64,000 nucleotides of DNA from Xylanibacter rodentium (GCF_013166575.1 NZ_JABKKE010000005.1:62001-126000); one strand, 5' to 3'; positions 1 through 9,830 are shown, counted from the stretch's first letter. Numbers and translations: made by a program. Notes: generated by a model not told the origin, from the sequence alone.

Positions 1-637
1 TGCCAAGCTCCACCCACGCCATAGGGTTGTCATGCTCCGCAGCTTTCTTGAACCAGCCAAAGGCTTTTTCATCATCACGCTCCACTCCGTCACCATCTTT
101 ATAGCACAATCCAACGGAGAAATAATCCTTGAAATATCCGCCTTCGGCTGCTTTCAGATAGTGTAAGAAAGCCTGCACCGCATCTTTTGGCAGGCCGCCT
201 TGCCCATGACTATAGCAATATCCCAAACGGTCATTGGCATAAGCATCGCCCATGTCGGCGGCTTGCTGCCACCATTCTACAGCAGAAGCCAGGTCGCAGT
301 CCACGCCCCAGCCGTGCTGATAACAGCATCCGAGCATACACATCGCTTCCGCAAGGTCAACACCGGCCAACAGCTTGCCGTTCACCGCCTTTTTCAGCCA
401 TTTGACAAGCTGTCCCTGATAACTGTCCTTGTCAAGTCTCTCTTTTGCCGGGCGGCAATTATCTGATGCGAGCCAATACAATTTGAAAGCCTTAGCCAGA
501 TTGCGCTCTACGTCTATACCTTCCTCATAACATTGTCCGATCTGGTATTGCGCCGAGGCATAGCCCGACAGCGCCGATTCCCGACACTTATCAATGTCAA
601 ATGACTTGTCTGTATATTTCTTTTCGTATTTTATCAT
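1..637 (-). CDS. Sel1-repeat protein, C-terminus cut off by window edge
   Basis: Open frame on the minus strand from an ATG at 635-637 that runs off the left edge, so only about 212 N-terminal residues are visible. They contain successive Sel1-type TPR repeats of about 36 residues, with the typical A-x-Y-x-[LI]-G-x-C-Y-x-x-G pattern (for example AQYQIGQCYEEG and ANDRLGYCYSHGQG) followed by A-x-x-W(F/W)-x-x-A-A. Sel1 repeats form alpha-solenoid protein-binding scaffolds. No signal peptide is evident, so it is probably cytoplasmic. It is the last of a run of minus-strand Sel1-related genes and starts 5 bp after the stop of its upstream neighbour. Family assignment is firm; partner and function are unknown. 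Confidence 0.85.
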   Translation of the reverse strand, partial: MIKYEKKYTDKSFDIDKCRESALSGYASAQYQIGQCYEEGIDVERNLAKAFKLYWLASDNCRPAKERLDKDSYQGQLVKWLKKAVNGKLLAGVDLAEAMCMLGCCYQHGWGVDCDLASAVEWWQQAADMGDAYANDRLGYCYSHGQGGLPKDAVQAFLHYLKAAEGGYFKDYFSVGLCYKDGDGVERDDEKAFGWFKKAAEHDNPMAWVELG

Positions 638-641
638 GATT

Positions 642-1394
642 CTATGATTCGTTTTCAGGCAGTTCCACTGTTTCTGTCCAACTTGGACTTCTTCTGTAAA
701 ATGTTACATTAAAAGCATCTCCATCCCAAGCGGTTTTGGTGACAGCCCCTGCCATATCAATGGTGTTGGGCAGTTCATCATGCAGCCACTTCGACACAAC
801 AACTTCTCTCGTAGCGCAGTTGACCAAATCAACTCTTATCGCGTCGCCTATACCATGACCGATACACCGGTACACCATAGCCCGATACTTCCTGTCGCGG
901 CTGAGCTTCGAGTATTTTTCGAGCAGGATTTCCTTCTCGCACCCGCACTCCTTCATCCGCTCTAAAATGTCATTACGTCGCTCTGCAAGGCGATTTTTGC
1001 CGCCTTGCATCCGGTCAATCTCCACAAGAATGTCCATGATAATGTTAGCAACACAGTCTTCAAACTCATTACTGAGTTCTTCACTGAACGCCTTGCAGAA
1101 CCGTTTAAGGTTATAAAGTCTGCGGGAGGTCTCTATGTCAAGATTATACCACGACACGCCCATTCCGGGAACGGTATGATAGCCGACTTCATATGCCTCA
1201 TTTTGTGGCTCAATGTTAGCACAGACAGTCAGTTTGCCGCATCCGTCAAGGTCAATGGGCATCAGTTCTGTCAGGATATACTGGGCGATGCCGAATGTGA
1301 CGGCATACAGATTGACATAGCAATAGTTGGATTTCTCCTTTTCTCTTTTTTCAAGAGTATAATCGCCCTCGAAACACAATGTTTGCAGTTTCAT
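642..1394 (-). CDS. Hypothetical protein between Sel1-repeat genes
   Basis: A 250-residue protein I do not recognise. It has no signal peptide or membrane segment. The N-terminal third (residues about 20-85) looks like a mixed alpha/beta fold and includes a segment PIDLDGCGKLTV. A charged helical middle (residues about 105-165, rich in Arg/Lys/Glu, MQGGKNRLAERRNDILERM) follows, then a beta-rich tail. The start overlaps the stop of the upstream Sel1 gene by 4 bp (1391-1394), and the next Sel1 gene starts 5 bp downstream, so the three are almost certainly one transcript. Context suggests it works with the Sel1 scaffold proteins, but the sequence gives no catalytic motif. Confidence 0.7.
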   Translation of the reverse strand: MKLQTLCFEGDYTLEKREKEKSNYCYVNLYAVTFGIAQYILTELMPIDLDGCGKLTVCANIEPQNEAYEVGYHTVPGMGVSWYNLDIETSRRLYNLKRFCKAFSEELSNEFEDCVANIIMDILVEIDRMQGGKNRLAERRNDILERMKECGCEKEILLEKYSKLSRDRKYRAMVYRCIGHGIGDAIRVDLVNCATREVVVSKWLHDELPNTIDMAGAVTKTAWDGDAFNVTFYRRSPSWTETVELPENES

Positions 1395-2563
1395 TTTCTA
1401 AAATCTCTGAATTTCTTGCTGTTGAGGGCATTTTCAGCGGCAAGGTTGCAATTCCCGGCGGCGAGTTTGAGCCAGTCGTATGCCTGACGTAAATCAACAT
1501 CCACGCCCAATCCTTTCATATACATATTGCCTATTTCGTATTGTGCCGTCCCAAGCTCATGTATATACTTCTTTCGGAGATCGCTCCGGGAAGCAATCTG
1601 CCGATACATATCCATTGCAGCGGTGAAGTCTTTCTCTCCACCGAGTCCGCGCTTGTAACAATCGGCAAGCATCAACTGCGCCGACACATCACCGGCATCC
1701 GCTCCGCAGCGATACCATTCGCGGGCTTTTGACAAATCCTTCTCCACGCCGCGTCCCTCGAAATATGCGCCTCCGACACAGCGATAAGCCTCTCTATGGC
1801 CCAACGCAGCGGCTTTCATGTAGCAGTCCAAAGACTTCTGCCAATCCTTTGCTGATTGGCTATAAATCTGTCCGAGATTGCACCATCCTTCCGCATCATT
1901 TTCCCCGACAGCTACTTCGGAATACAGCGTTGCAGCCTCATCTTCGGATGTGTCGGTATCATCATCTTCAATAAGTTCCAAGACTTCATCAGGGACACCG
2001 GTTCCATAATAAAGAATGTCAGCCAACTTCTTCTTGACCGACATACCCCCTTTACCCGCTTTAGCCTTCAGTATCTCAATCCAGCGGTCATACCACTTAC
2101 AAGCTATAGCCAAGCCATCTTCGGGGTCTATGTCTTCAGGGCTGTCATCGGCATAAAGGTTCATCAATGCCTGTGCCGCACCCGCCACGCCTTTGGCTGC
2201 TTTCTCCTCCAGGATTTCTATCCACTTATAATGCCATTTATGAACAAACGCCCTTTTCCGGTCTGCATCTATCTCATCGTCAGGAAAATCGTAGCGATAG
2301 AGATTTACCAATGCTTCCGCTGCCTTTTCATTTCCTTTGTCGGCTGCTTTCTCAAACCAATAGACAGCCTTTTGATTGTCGCATTCCTCGCCGTAGCCCC
2401 ACGAATAATATTTGCCGAGCATGTATTGAGCTTTGGCGTTTCCTTTCTCGGCAACAGGCGTAATCGCGGCTACCGCTGCCCTTGCTTGTTCCAAATCGCC
2501 TTCGCCCGCATATTGGCGCGTGAAGTGTTGTATGATTTTATATTGTTCTGACAGTTGGCTCAT
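1391..2563 (-). CDS. Sel1-repeat protein
   Basis: A 390-residue protein made almost entirely of Sel1-type TPR repeats. Examples are AQYMLGKYYSWGYGEECD near residue 45, EGWCNLGQIYSQSA near 225, AYRCVGGAYFEGRGVEKD near 260, AQLMLADCYKRGLGGEKD near 295 and AQYEIGNMYMKGLGVDVD near 345. An acidic stretch (ELIEDDDTDTSEDEA) interrupts the solenoid near residue 200. No signal peptide. Sel1 solenoids are protein-interaction scaffolds. The stop overlaps the next gene by 4 bp. Its last 30 residues resemble the remnant immediately upstream (2584-2697), indicating gene duplication within this small cluster. Confidence 0.88.
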   Translation of the reverse strand: MSQLSEQYKIIQHFTRQYAGEGDLEQARAAVAAITPVAEKGNAKAQYMLGKYYSWGYGEECDNQKAVYWFEKAADKGNEKAAEALVNLYRYDFPDDEIDADRKRAFVHKWHYKWIEILEEKAAKGVAGAAQALMNLYADDSPEDIDPEDGLAIACKWYDRWIEILKAKAGKGGMSVKKKLADILYYGTGVPDEVLELIEDDDTDTSEDEAATLYSEVAVGENDAEGWCNLGQIYSQSAKDWQKSLDCYMKAAALGHREAYRCVGGAYFEGRGVEKDLSKAREWYRCGADAGDVSAQLMLADCYKRGLGGEKDFTAAMDMYRQIASRSDLRKKYIHELGTAQYEIGNMYMKGLGVDVDLRQAYDWLKLAAGNCNLAAENALNSKKFRDFRK

Positions 2564-2583
2564 ATACCCGTTGCTTTTTATGA

Positions 2584-2697
2584 TTATCTTATGAAATCCT
2601 TGAATATCTCCCCTTTGAGCGCGTTCTCTGCATCAAGACAGCCTTTCTTCCCAGCTAATTTGAAATAACGGGCTGCACAACGACCGTCACAAATATC
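2584..2697 (-). pseudogene. 3' remnant of a Sel1-repeat gene
   Basis: Directly after the acetylesterase stop, and in the same reading frame, about 37 codons read as the end of a Sel1 protein (CAARYFKLAGKKG, then DAENALKGEIF) and stop at 2584-2586. The composition and the spacing from the repeat to the C-terminus match the end of the intact Sel1 gene at 1391-2563 (YDWLKLAAG, then AAENALNSKKF). No start codon or upstream repeats exist. I read it as a truncated duplicate left by a deletion or recombination whose edge is at the acetylesterase stop codon. Confidence 0.6.
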
Positions 2698-4140
2698 TCA
2701 CCACTCATCCGTTCTGAACGGAAAAAGCGGAAGCCCGCCGAGATTGGCAGCATTGCCAAGTGCGAAATTCCGGAAACAATAGCGCACTGCAACGGGATGT
2801 TTCACCCTGTCACTGCTCACCATCACACCCTTATGCCACTCATATTCGGCCCGGGCGGGATAGAACACCCTGTCCTCCCCTGCCACCTCGAAGCCTTCGA
2901 TATCCTGCAGACGGCTCAAACCGTCGTACAGATTGTCGAGCTTGACATAGCACGTGTCGTTGCTCACCCTCATGCTTGCATACGACGGGCTCTCACATAT
3001 CAGACCGCCACAGCCATAATAACGGCTGAGAGCCATGTATGCAAGCCGCTCACCCACCTGCCGCTTGCGGCACGGATGAATCTGCTTAAGCTCATACGGA
3101 TATGCCAGGTCGTTGGTGCACACAAGTCCGCTATTGGGTATGATACGCGATGCCCTGAACTGCTGTTCGCGCAGACGCGCACCACCATCACCGTCGGCAC
3201 CACCATATATATAAGGTGAAATCTGTACAAACAGGAACGGCAGCTCGCCCTGACGGAAATCCCTACGCCACTGCTCCACAAGCATCTTCAGACGCTCTGA
3301 ATATCTGTTGCCGGGATCGCCAACGTTTGAACATCCCTGATAGTAAAGTATGCCCGCAACACTGTAGTTGAGTATAGGATGGAACGTGCCGTTGCCCCAT
3401 ACCAACGGACGTAGAAAGTCCCAGGCAAATCCTTTGACCATGGCCATGGAATCGAGAGACTCGTCGGTATGACGGCTCAGATTGTCACGGTCAAGCCAGC
3501 TTTCAACACGCGAGCCGCCCTTATTCGCCATTATCAGTCCCACAGGCACATTGACCGCAGACGTAACCGTCCTTGCAAAATAATAACCCACGGCACTGCA
3601 CTCCGCCACCGCATTCATGTCGTCACCATGCTTCCATTCACACTGCGCGTCGTCAAGCGGTGTCATACTCATCACCGACGGAATCTTCACAAAACGTATA
3701 CCGGGATGATTGGGCGCTTCGGCCACCGTCTCATTGTAGCCCTCTACGGGACATGCGCCGAAACCACGCAGAGGCATCTCCATATTGCTCTGCCCGGCAC
3801 ACACCCACACTTCGCCCGCAAGCACATCGCTCACAGTGACGGGCTCACCGTCGTCAAATGTTATCGACAGCGGTGTAAATCCTGACTTAGGGCTCTTCAC
3901 CGTCGTTTCCCAACGGCCGTCTTTGCCGGCTTTCGCCTTGCTCACGGCATCCGTCCACGACACCGTCACATTCACATTCCGGCCCGGTTCGGCCCATCCC
4001 CACAGCCTCACGTCACTATTTTGCTGAATCACCATTCCATCGCTTATCAGATGCGGCAGTCTCACCTTGGCATCCGCATCCGACATAACAGCCAGCAATG
4101 CCAACGTCGAAAAGAATAATTTTCTCATCATTGTTTTCAT
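2698..4140 (-). CDS. Exported sialate O-acetylesterase family protein
   Basis: A 480-residue SGNH-type esterase expected to remove O-acetyl groups from sialic acids or related sugars in the periplasm. The N-terminus is a signal peptide (MRKLFFSTLALLAV, with cleavage probably after DADA). A beta-sandwich region follows and then the catalytic block GEVWVCAGQSNMEMPL with the nucleophile Ser in GQSNM near residue 118. The second SGNH element is near residue 270 (YYQGCSN). The Asp/His end of the active site is the segment LKQIHPCRKRQVGERLA near residue 355. The C-terminus (PFRTDEW) is the usual family end, so the gene is complete. Start codons two or three residues further in are possible. It fits the host-glycan foraging lifestyle of gut and oral Prevotella. 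Confidence 0.9.
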   Translation of the reverse strand: MKTMMRKLFFSTLALLAVMSDADAKVRLPHLISDGMVIQQNSDVRLWGWAEPGRNVNVTVSWTDAVSKAKAGKDGRWETTVKSPKSGFTPLSITFDDGEPVTVSDVLAGEVWVCAGQSNMEMPLRGFGACPVEGYNETVAEAPNHPGIRFVKIPSVMSMTPLDDAQCEWKHGDDMNAVAECSAVGYYFARTVTSAVNVPVGLIMANKGGSRVESWLDRDNLSRHTDESLDSMAMVKGFAWDFLRPLVWGNGTFHPILNYSVAGILYYQGCSNVGDPGNRYSERLKMLVEQWRRDFRQGELPFLFVQISPYIYGGADGDGGARLREQQFRASRIIPNSGLVCTNDLAYPYELKQIHPCRKRQVGERLAYMALSRYYGCGGLICESPSYASMRVSNDTCYVKLDNLYDGLSRLQDIEGFEVAGEDRVFYPARAEYEWHKGVMVSSDRVKHPVAVRYCFRNFALGNAANLGGLPLFPFRTDEW

Positions 4141-4346
4141 ATTTTATTGTTATTCATTGATTGTCTTATATTTCACCAATTATAATAATATTATAACGCA
4201 GTCATCATATTTATATTATATAAGTAAATCGTAAAAAATTAACTTTTCTGCTTAATGAAATGTGGTTTTTAAGAAGTTTATGCCATAAAGGTTTTATCAT
4301 ATGTTGATTGAAGTGACCAGCCTTAACTCTCCTACTCTTAAAAATA

Positions 4347-4668
4347 TTTACTTTAACGTATGTTAAGCGACATCAGAGACGCAATTTTCGCATAACGTTC
4401 CGAAAATCGCGATTTTTGCTTCAAATGGGAGACGCTGATTATCAATACGTTATAACAGTATGGCGTTGTAAAGAAAGCAGAGAGGGCCTTTTGACCTTGC
4501 AATAAGGCCTCCGTTGCAATGCAACAACGGCCTTATTGCAAGGTCAAAAGGCCGTTACGGGAGTGTCGGGAGGCCCTTACGGCGGATCAGCATACCGAAA
4601 AACATGTATAAAAGTAGCAGGAATGGCCTCACGGCTTTTCTATTTCGCAAAAAACAAAATGCGTTTTT
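4347..4668 (+). repeat. Dispersed repeat A, copy 1 (about 320 bp, with large hairpin)
   Basis: This stretch recurs in opposite orientation at 58485-58812. Shared landmarks in order: ACTTTAACGTATGTTAAG, then AAATCGCGATTTTTGCTTC with AAATGGGA, AAGAAAGCAGAGAGGGCC, a long palindrome, GGGAGTGTCGGGAGGCCC, and TTTTCTATTTC near the end. The hairpin at 4485-4553 has perfect 25-bp arms (beginning GGCCTTTTGACC) around a 19-base loop. It contains no credible gene; the 87-codon frame across it is an artefact. It fills most of the 815-bp gap between the acetylesterase and the helicase fusion. Confidence 0.8.
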
Positions 4669-4858
4669 TTCAGAATAAAACGTACATATGCCATAAGCCG
4701 GTTTTAATATCATGTGAGTTAGGTACAGGATAGTTTCCTGTTGTGACAGTCGCAGAACATCGTACGCGTCCCCCGCCCGCAGAATTATTACTTTGCCTTC
4801 ACTCTGAAGAAAAATCATTTTCTTTATCCTGTCAATGTATAATCTCGCGATTTTGTCG

Positions 4859-4866
4859 TATCTTTG
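4859..4866 (+). promoter_or_regulatory. Promoter -7 element for the helicase fusion gene
   Basis: TATCTTTG matches the Bacteroidetes TAnnTTTG -7 box. It lies 90 bp upstream of the ATG at 4956. No clear -33 TTG at the ideal distance. Confidence 0.5.
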
Positions 4867-4955
4867 TAACTGTTATCGGGTTATACCCGAACATAACGAA
4901 ACCATGCTGATACATAACAAATCAAACCGCTAAAACTATTTATTACATTGAGAGT

Positions 4956-7900
4956 ATGTCGATATGGAGCAAACTCATAGGAATCAAGAAAACCGAGGAT
5001 AAAGACAATATCATTGGCAGCAAAACCATCTCCGCACCATGCGGCGACCACAATTATGCGATAGTAGATGTTGAAGTGGGCTTGAAAGACCATAAGATCC
5101 ATGATATAGGAGCACTCAAGCACGATAACACTGCATTCCATAAAACCTCGAAAGAAGAACTCTTTGTTTTCTTAAACGATGTAGACTACATCTGCGGTCA
5201 TAATATCATTCATCATGACGCCAAGTATCTGTTTGCAGACAATACATGCAGTCGGATTCTGGTTGATACGCTTTATGTCTCGCCTTTATTGTTCCCTGAA
5301 CGTCCTTACCACAGGCTTGTGAAAGATGACAAACTGATGAGCGAACAAATGAACAATCCGGTAAACGATTGCAGGAAAGCAAAAGACCTGCTGTTGGATG
5401 AAATAGCATGCTGGAAATCATTGCCGAAAGAGAAGCGTATGCTATTCGCGTCATTGCTGAAAGGCAAGAAGGAATTTGAGGGATTTCTCTGCATGGTAGG
5501 TGCGGAGTATATTCACCAAGGAGTGCCGGAACTTATTAAAGAACTTTATGCCGGAAAGATTTGCCAACATGCCGACCTTGACATGCTTATCGAACGATAT
5601 CCATGCGGATTGGCATACGCTCTGGCACTGATTGATACCACCGATTACCGTTCCGTCACTCCCGGATGGGTGCTTCACAACTATCCCGAAGTGGAATTCA
5701 TTGTAAAACTCCTGCGCCACACCAATTGTCACGAAGGTTGCGAATACTGCCGTAAGCAATTGGACGTGCGGCATAACCTGAAAACATTTTTCGGATACGA
5801 ACGCTTCCGTACATACGAAGGCGAACCGTTGCAGGAACGGGCAGCCCGAGCTGCGGTGGAAGACCAATCGTTGCTGGCGATATTTCCTACCGGCGGCGGC
5901 AAATCACTAACCTTCCAATTGCCCGCGCTCATGGCCGGGCACTCCGTCCACGGGCTTACGGTTGTCATCTCACCCTTGCAGTCCCTGATGAAAGACCAGG
6001 TGGACAACCTTGCAGACAGAGGCATCACGGATGCCGTAACCATAAACGGAATGTTAGATCCCATCACCAGATCGCTGTCCATACAAAGAGTGCAAGACGG
6101 AGATGCCTCGCTGTTGTATATATCCCCCGAAATGCTCCGTTCAAAAACAATCGAGAAAATATTGATGGCGCGGCATGTTGTCAGGTTCGTGATAGACGAG
6201 GCTCATTGCTTTTCTTCATGGGGACAGGATTTCAGGGTCGATTATCTCTACATCGGCAAATTCATTCAAGAATACCAGCAAAAGAAAAAATGCAAAAGCC
6301 CGATACCTGTATCCTGTTTTACGGCCACGGCAAAACAGAAAGTGATACAAGACATCTGCGACTATTTCAAGCAGACTTTGAACCTGAACTTAGAGCTGTT
6401 CGCCTCAACGGCCTCAAGAACAAATCTGCACTATTCCGTCATACATGCAGAGAGTGACAATGACAAGTATTTAAAGCTGAGAGAGCTTGTCGCGGAATCC
6501 GACTGTCCGACAATCGTTTACGTATCACGCACCAAACGGACCGAAGAGCTGGCCGGGAAACTGACCCGCGACGGATACAAGGCGCTCCCATTCAACGGCA
6601 AGATGGAGGCCGATGAAAAAATCGCCAACCAGGATGCTTTCATGAACGACAAGGTACACATCATCGTGGCTACCTCTGCATTCGGCATGGGAGTCGACAA
6701 GAAAGACGTAGGTCTCGTGGTGCATTACGACATTTCCGACTCTTTGGAAAACTACGTTCAAGAAGCCGGCAGGGCCGGTCGTGACCCAAGCCTCAACGCA
6801 CGTTGTTATGTGCTTTATGGTGACAATGACCTGGACAAGCATTTTATACTGCTCAACCAGACGAAGCTCAGCATCAATGAAATACAACAGGTATGGAAGT
6901 CTGTCAAAGCCCTTACCAGACAGCGCATGACAGTAAATTGTTCGGCATTGGAAATAGCCCGGCAAGCAGGATGGGACGATTCGGTATCCGACATTGAGAC
7001 CCGTGTGCGGACAGCATTGGCGGCTTTGGAACAAAGCGGATACTTGACAAGAGGCAACAATGTGCCTCATGTATATGCCACAGGAATCACGGTAAAGAAC
7101 ATGGACGAAGCCAGAAAACGCATATCGGCATCGATGCTCTTTGGCAGTGATGAAATAGAGAAGTCAGTCCGCATCATCAAGTCATTGATATCCCGAAAGA
7201 ACATTGCCAAGGCGCAGGACGCCGAAGCCGAGTCGCGTATAGACTATCTGGCAGACACATTGGGATTAAGCAAAAGAGAGGTAATATCCGTAGTGGAACG
7301 TATGCGGCAGGAAGGCATCTTGGCAGACAGCAAGGATATATCCGCATATCTGCGGGATGCAGGTGACTCGGAACGAAAGTCACAAACTCTCCTCGAACGC
7401 TTTGCAAGACTTGAACAATACATCCTCAATCATATTCCCGATGGATCTTTACGGATATCATGCAAGCAACTGAATGAGAACGCTGTGAACGACGGAATCA
7501 ATACATCCAAAGAAAAAGATATCCGGACGCTGCTCTATTTCCTCACCGTCAAGGGATATACACGCAAGAAAGAGGACGCGGCTCATAATATGGAGATAAG
7601 CCGCCTGGCAGACTTGGAATCGACCGTCAGACGCTTTGAGAAACGATTGGAAATAAGTCGCTTTACCGTGGAATGGCTGTACCAGCTGGCTTCTGATGCA
7701 GAAAAGGAGAATACACCCGGCAAAGCCATCCGGTTCTCCGTAGTGGAACTTCTGAACCGGATAAAATCAAGCTCGCAATCCATTTTCGGAGGACTTGACG
7801 ACATTCAGCTGGAAGATGTGGAAGAGGCACTTCTATACTTGTCGAAAATCGGTGCGCTAAAACTTGAAGGTGGCTTTCTGGTGCTTTACAACGCCATGAA

Positions 7901-9830
7901 TATCCAAAGAATAAAGGACAATAAGTCGAGATACAAACAAGACGACTACCGGATGCTGAACGAATTCTACAAACTGAAAATCCAACAAGTGCACATTGTA
8001 GGCGAATATGCCAACCTGATGGTGAGAGACTATCATGCAGCACTGCAATATGTCCGGGACTATTTCCAAATGGATTACAGGAAATTCGTAACAAAATATT
8101 TCAAAGGAGACAGAGCAGGCGAGATACAACGTAACTTGACACCGCAGAAATACAAACAATTGTTCGGACAACTGTCCGGACGGCAAATGGATATCATCTC
8201 CGACAAGGTTTCGCGCTGCATTGTAGTTGCAGCCGGTCCGGGTAGCGGAAAAACACGTGTGTTGGTTCACAAACTGGCCTCGCTGCTTCTGCTTGAAGAT
8301 GTTAAACACGAACAACTACTGATGCTGACATTCTCAAGGGCTGCCGCTACCGAATTCAAACAAAGACTCATGGAGCTGATAGGCAACGCTGCCCATTTTG
8401 TCGAAATAAAAACATTCCACTCCTATTGCTTCGACCTATTGGGGCGTATAGGTAATCTTGAAGACTCAAGAAATGTTGTTGCAAAAGCAGCCGAAATGAT
8501 ATGCCAAGGGGAAGTGGAACCAAACAAAATAGGCAAGACTGTGTTGGTCGTTGATGAGGCCCAGGATATGGGAGCTGAAGAACATGCACTCGTAAAGGCA
8601 CTAATGAACAACAACGAAGATATGCGTGTGATAGCTGTGGGAGACGATGACCAGAACATCTATGAATTCCGAGGTTCCGACTCCGGATATATGTACCGGC
8701 TGGCACAAGAAAGCGGAAGCGCATTTATTGAAATGACCGAAAACTACCGTAGCGCGCACCACCCGGTTGAATTTGCCAACGACTTCTTGAAAAACATCGA
8801 CAAAAGGATAAAAAGCACGCCTATCATCTCCATGAGGAAAGAGGATGGCCGGGTGGAAGTGACACGCCATCAATCAAGATATATGTATCAGCCGCTCGTT
8901 GAAAACTTGCTTCAACATAGGGATAACGGGACCTCGTGTGTGCTGACCCAGACAAATGAAGAGGCCGTTATCCTTATGGCTCTTCTACGAAAACGCGGTA
9001 TAAACAGCAAACTGATACAATCAATGGACGGCCTGCGCTTTTGGAATATGGCCGAGATGAGGTATCTCTTGAAGTATATAGACAAACGGATAAAAACACC
9101 GATAATCACTGAAGAGCTATGGGAAGAAGCCAAACACGCAACCTATTCTACTTATGAAAGGAGCCTAAGCTTGGTGTATGTAAAGCGTTGTGCAGACCTA
9201 TTTGAACAAACCAACAAGGCGAAATATTTCAGCGACTTCAAGGATTTTGTATTTGAGTCGTCAGTGGAAGACTTCTGCGATATATCAGGGACAGACGTTG
9301 TGGTATCGACCATCCACAAGGCCAAGGGCAGAGAGTTTGACAATGTATATATGCTCATATCCGACAATTATGTGAAGGATGCCAGTCTGATGCGTCGGTA
9401 TTATGTAGGAATAACCCGTGCGAAAAACCGGCTGTTCATACATACAAACGGTGATTGCTTCAACAGTTTAAGTGCAGACCGATATTTTATCGACCGGCAA
9501 CAATATGATATGCCTGAGGAAATAGTACTGCAACTGTCTCATAAAGATGTCTATTTGGGATTCTTCAAGGAACGGAAACAAGAGGTCCTGGCATTGCAAG
9601 GAGGAGACTCTTTGACTTACAGTAATTTCCTTTTATATAATTCATTGACCGGCAGACCTGTGGCAAAGCTATCATCAAGAATGCAGGGTACATTGTCCGA
9701 ATGGGAACAAAGAGGCTATAAGGTGAAATCAGCATCTGTACGCTTCGTTGTGGCATGGAAACCAAAAGATGCGCCAAAGAATGAACCGGAAACAGCTGTT
9801 CTTTTGGCAGACCTGATGCTTTCTTTATAA
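4956..9830 (+). CDS. Exonuclease-RecQ-UvrD-like helicase fusion protein
   Basis: 1624 residues combining three modules. Residues about 30-130 look like a DnaQ/DEDD 3'-5' exonuclease: D-x-E in IVDVEVG, then GHNIIHHDAKYL, then an Asp in NNPVNDCRKAKDLL. Residues about 270-650 are a RecQ helicase: Walker A FPTGGGKS near 310, DEAH in VIDEAHCFSSWGQDFR, FTATAKQKV, and motif VI YVQEAGRAGRD. A long winged-helix-like middle follows (650-1070). Residues about 1085-1530 are an SF1 UvrD-type helicase: AAGPGSGKTRVL near 1093, VVDEAQDMG, GDDDQNIYEFRGSD near 1228, STIHKAKGREF and YVGITRAKNR. Such enzymes unwind and degrade DNA. It stands alone with its own promoter at the head of a restriction/Wadjet island, so a role in phage or plasmid defence is inferred, not shown. 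Confidence 0.85.
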   Translation: MSIWSKLIGIKKTEDKDNIIGSKTISAPCGDHNYAIVDVEVGLKDHKIHDIGALKHDNTAFHKTSKEELFVFLNDVDYICGHNIIHHDAKYLFADNTCSRILVDTLYVSPLLFPERPYHRLVKDDKLMSEQMNNPVNDCRKAKDLLLDEIACWKSLPKEKRMLFASLLKGKKEFEGFLCMVGAEYIHQGVPELIKELYAGKICQHADLDMLIERYPCGLAYALALIDTTDYRSVTPGWVLHNYPEVEFIVKLLRHTNCHEGCEYCRKQLDVRHNLKTFFGYERFRTYEGEPLQERAARAAVEDQSLLAIFPTGGGKSLTFQLPALMAGHSVHGLTVVISPLQSLMKDQVDNLADRGITDAVTINGMLDPITRSLSIQRVQDGDASLLYISPEMLRSKTIEKILMARHVVRFVIDEAHCFSSWGQDFRVDYLYIGKFIQEYQQKKKCKSPIPVSCFTATAKQKVIQDICDYFKQTLNLNLELFASTASRTNLHYSVIHAESDNDKYLKLRELVAESDCPTIVYVSRTKRTEELAGKLTRDGYKALPFNGKMEADEKIANQDAFMNDKVHIIVATSAFGMGVDKKDVGLVVHYDISDSLENYVQEAGRAGRDPSLNARCYVLYGDNDLDKHFILLNQTKLSINEIQQVWKSVKALTRQRMTVNCSALEIARQAGWDDSVSDIETRVRTALAALEQSGYLTRGNNVPHVYATGITVKNMDEARKRISASMLFGSDEIEKSVRIIKSLISRKNIAKAQDAEAESRIDYLADTLGLSKREVISVVERMRQEGILADSKDISAYLRDAGDSERKSQTLLERFARLEQYILNHIPDGSLRISCKQLNENAVNDGINTSKEKDIRTLLYFLTVKGYTRKKEDAAHNMEISRLADLESTVRRFEKRLEISRFTVEWLYQLASDAEKENTPGKAIRFSVVELLNRIKSSSQSIFGGLDDIQLEDVEEALLYLSKIGALKLEGGFLVLYNAMNIQRIKDNKSRYKQDDYRMLNEFYKLKIQQVHIVGEYANLMVRDYHAALQYVRDYFQMDYRKFVTKYFKGDRAGEIQRNLTPQKYKQLFGQLSGRQMDIISDKVSRCIVVAAGPGSGKTRVLVHKLASLLLLEDVKHEQLLMLTFSRAAATEFKQRLMELIGNAAHFVEIKTFHSYCFDLLGRIGNLEDSRNVVAKAAEMICQGEVEPNKIGKTVLVVDEAQDMGAEEHALVKALMNNNEDMRVIAVGDDDQNIYEFRGSDSGYMYRLAQESGSAFIEMTENYRSAHHPVEFANDFLKNIDKRIKSTPIISMRKEDGRVEVTRHQSRYMYQPLVENLLQHRDNGTSCVLTQTNEEAVILMALLRKRGINSKLIQSMDGLRFWNMAEMRYLLKYIDKRIKTPIITEELWEEAKHATYSTYERSLSLVYVKRCADLFEQTNKAKYFSDFKDFVFESSVEDFCDISGTDVVVSTIHKAKGREFDNVYMLISDNYVKDASLMRRYYVGITRAKNRLFIHTNGDCFNSLSADRYFIDRQQYDMPEEIVLQLSHKDVYLGFFKERKQEVLALQGGDSLTYSNFLLYNSLTGRPVAKLSSRMQGTLSEWEQRGYKVKSASVRFVVAWKPKDAPKNEPETAVLLADLMLSL

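Noticed and set aside
4555..4818. 87-codon frame across the end of repeat A and the spacer upstream of the helicase fusion
   Set aside because: Starts in unique sequence and ends in the repeat; no promoter, no family pattern, and the same frame is not kept in copy 2.
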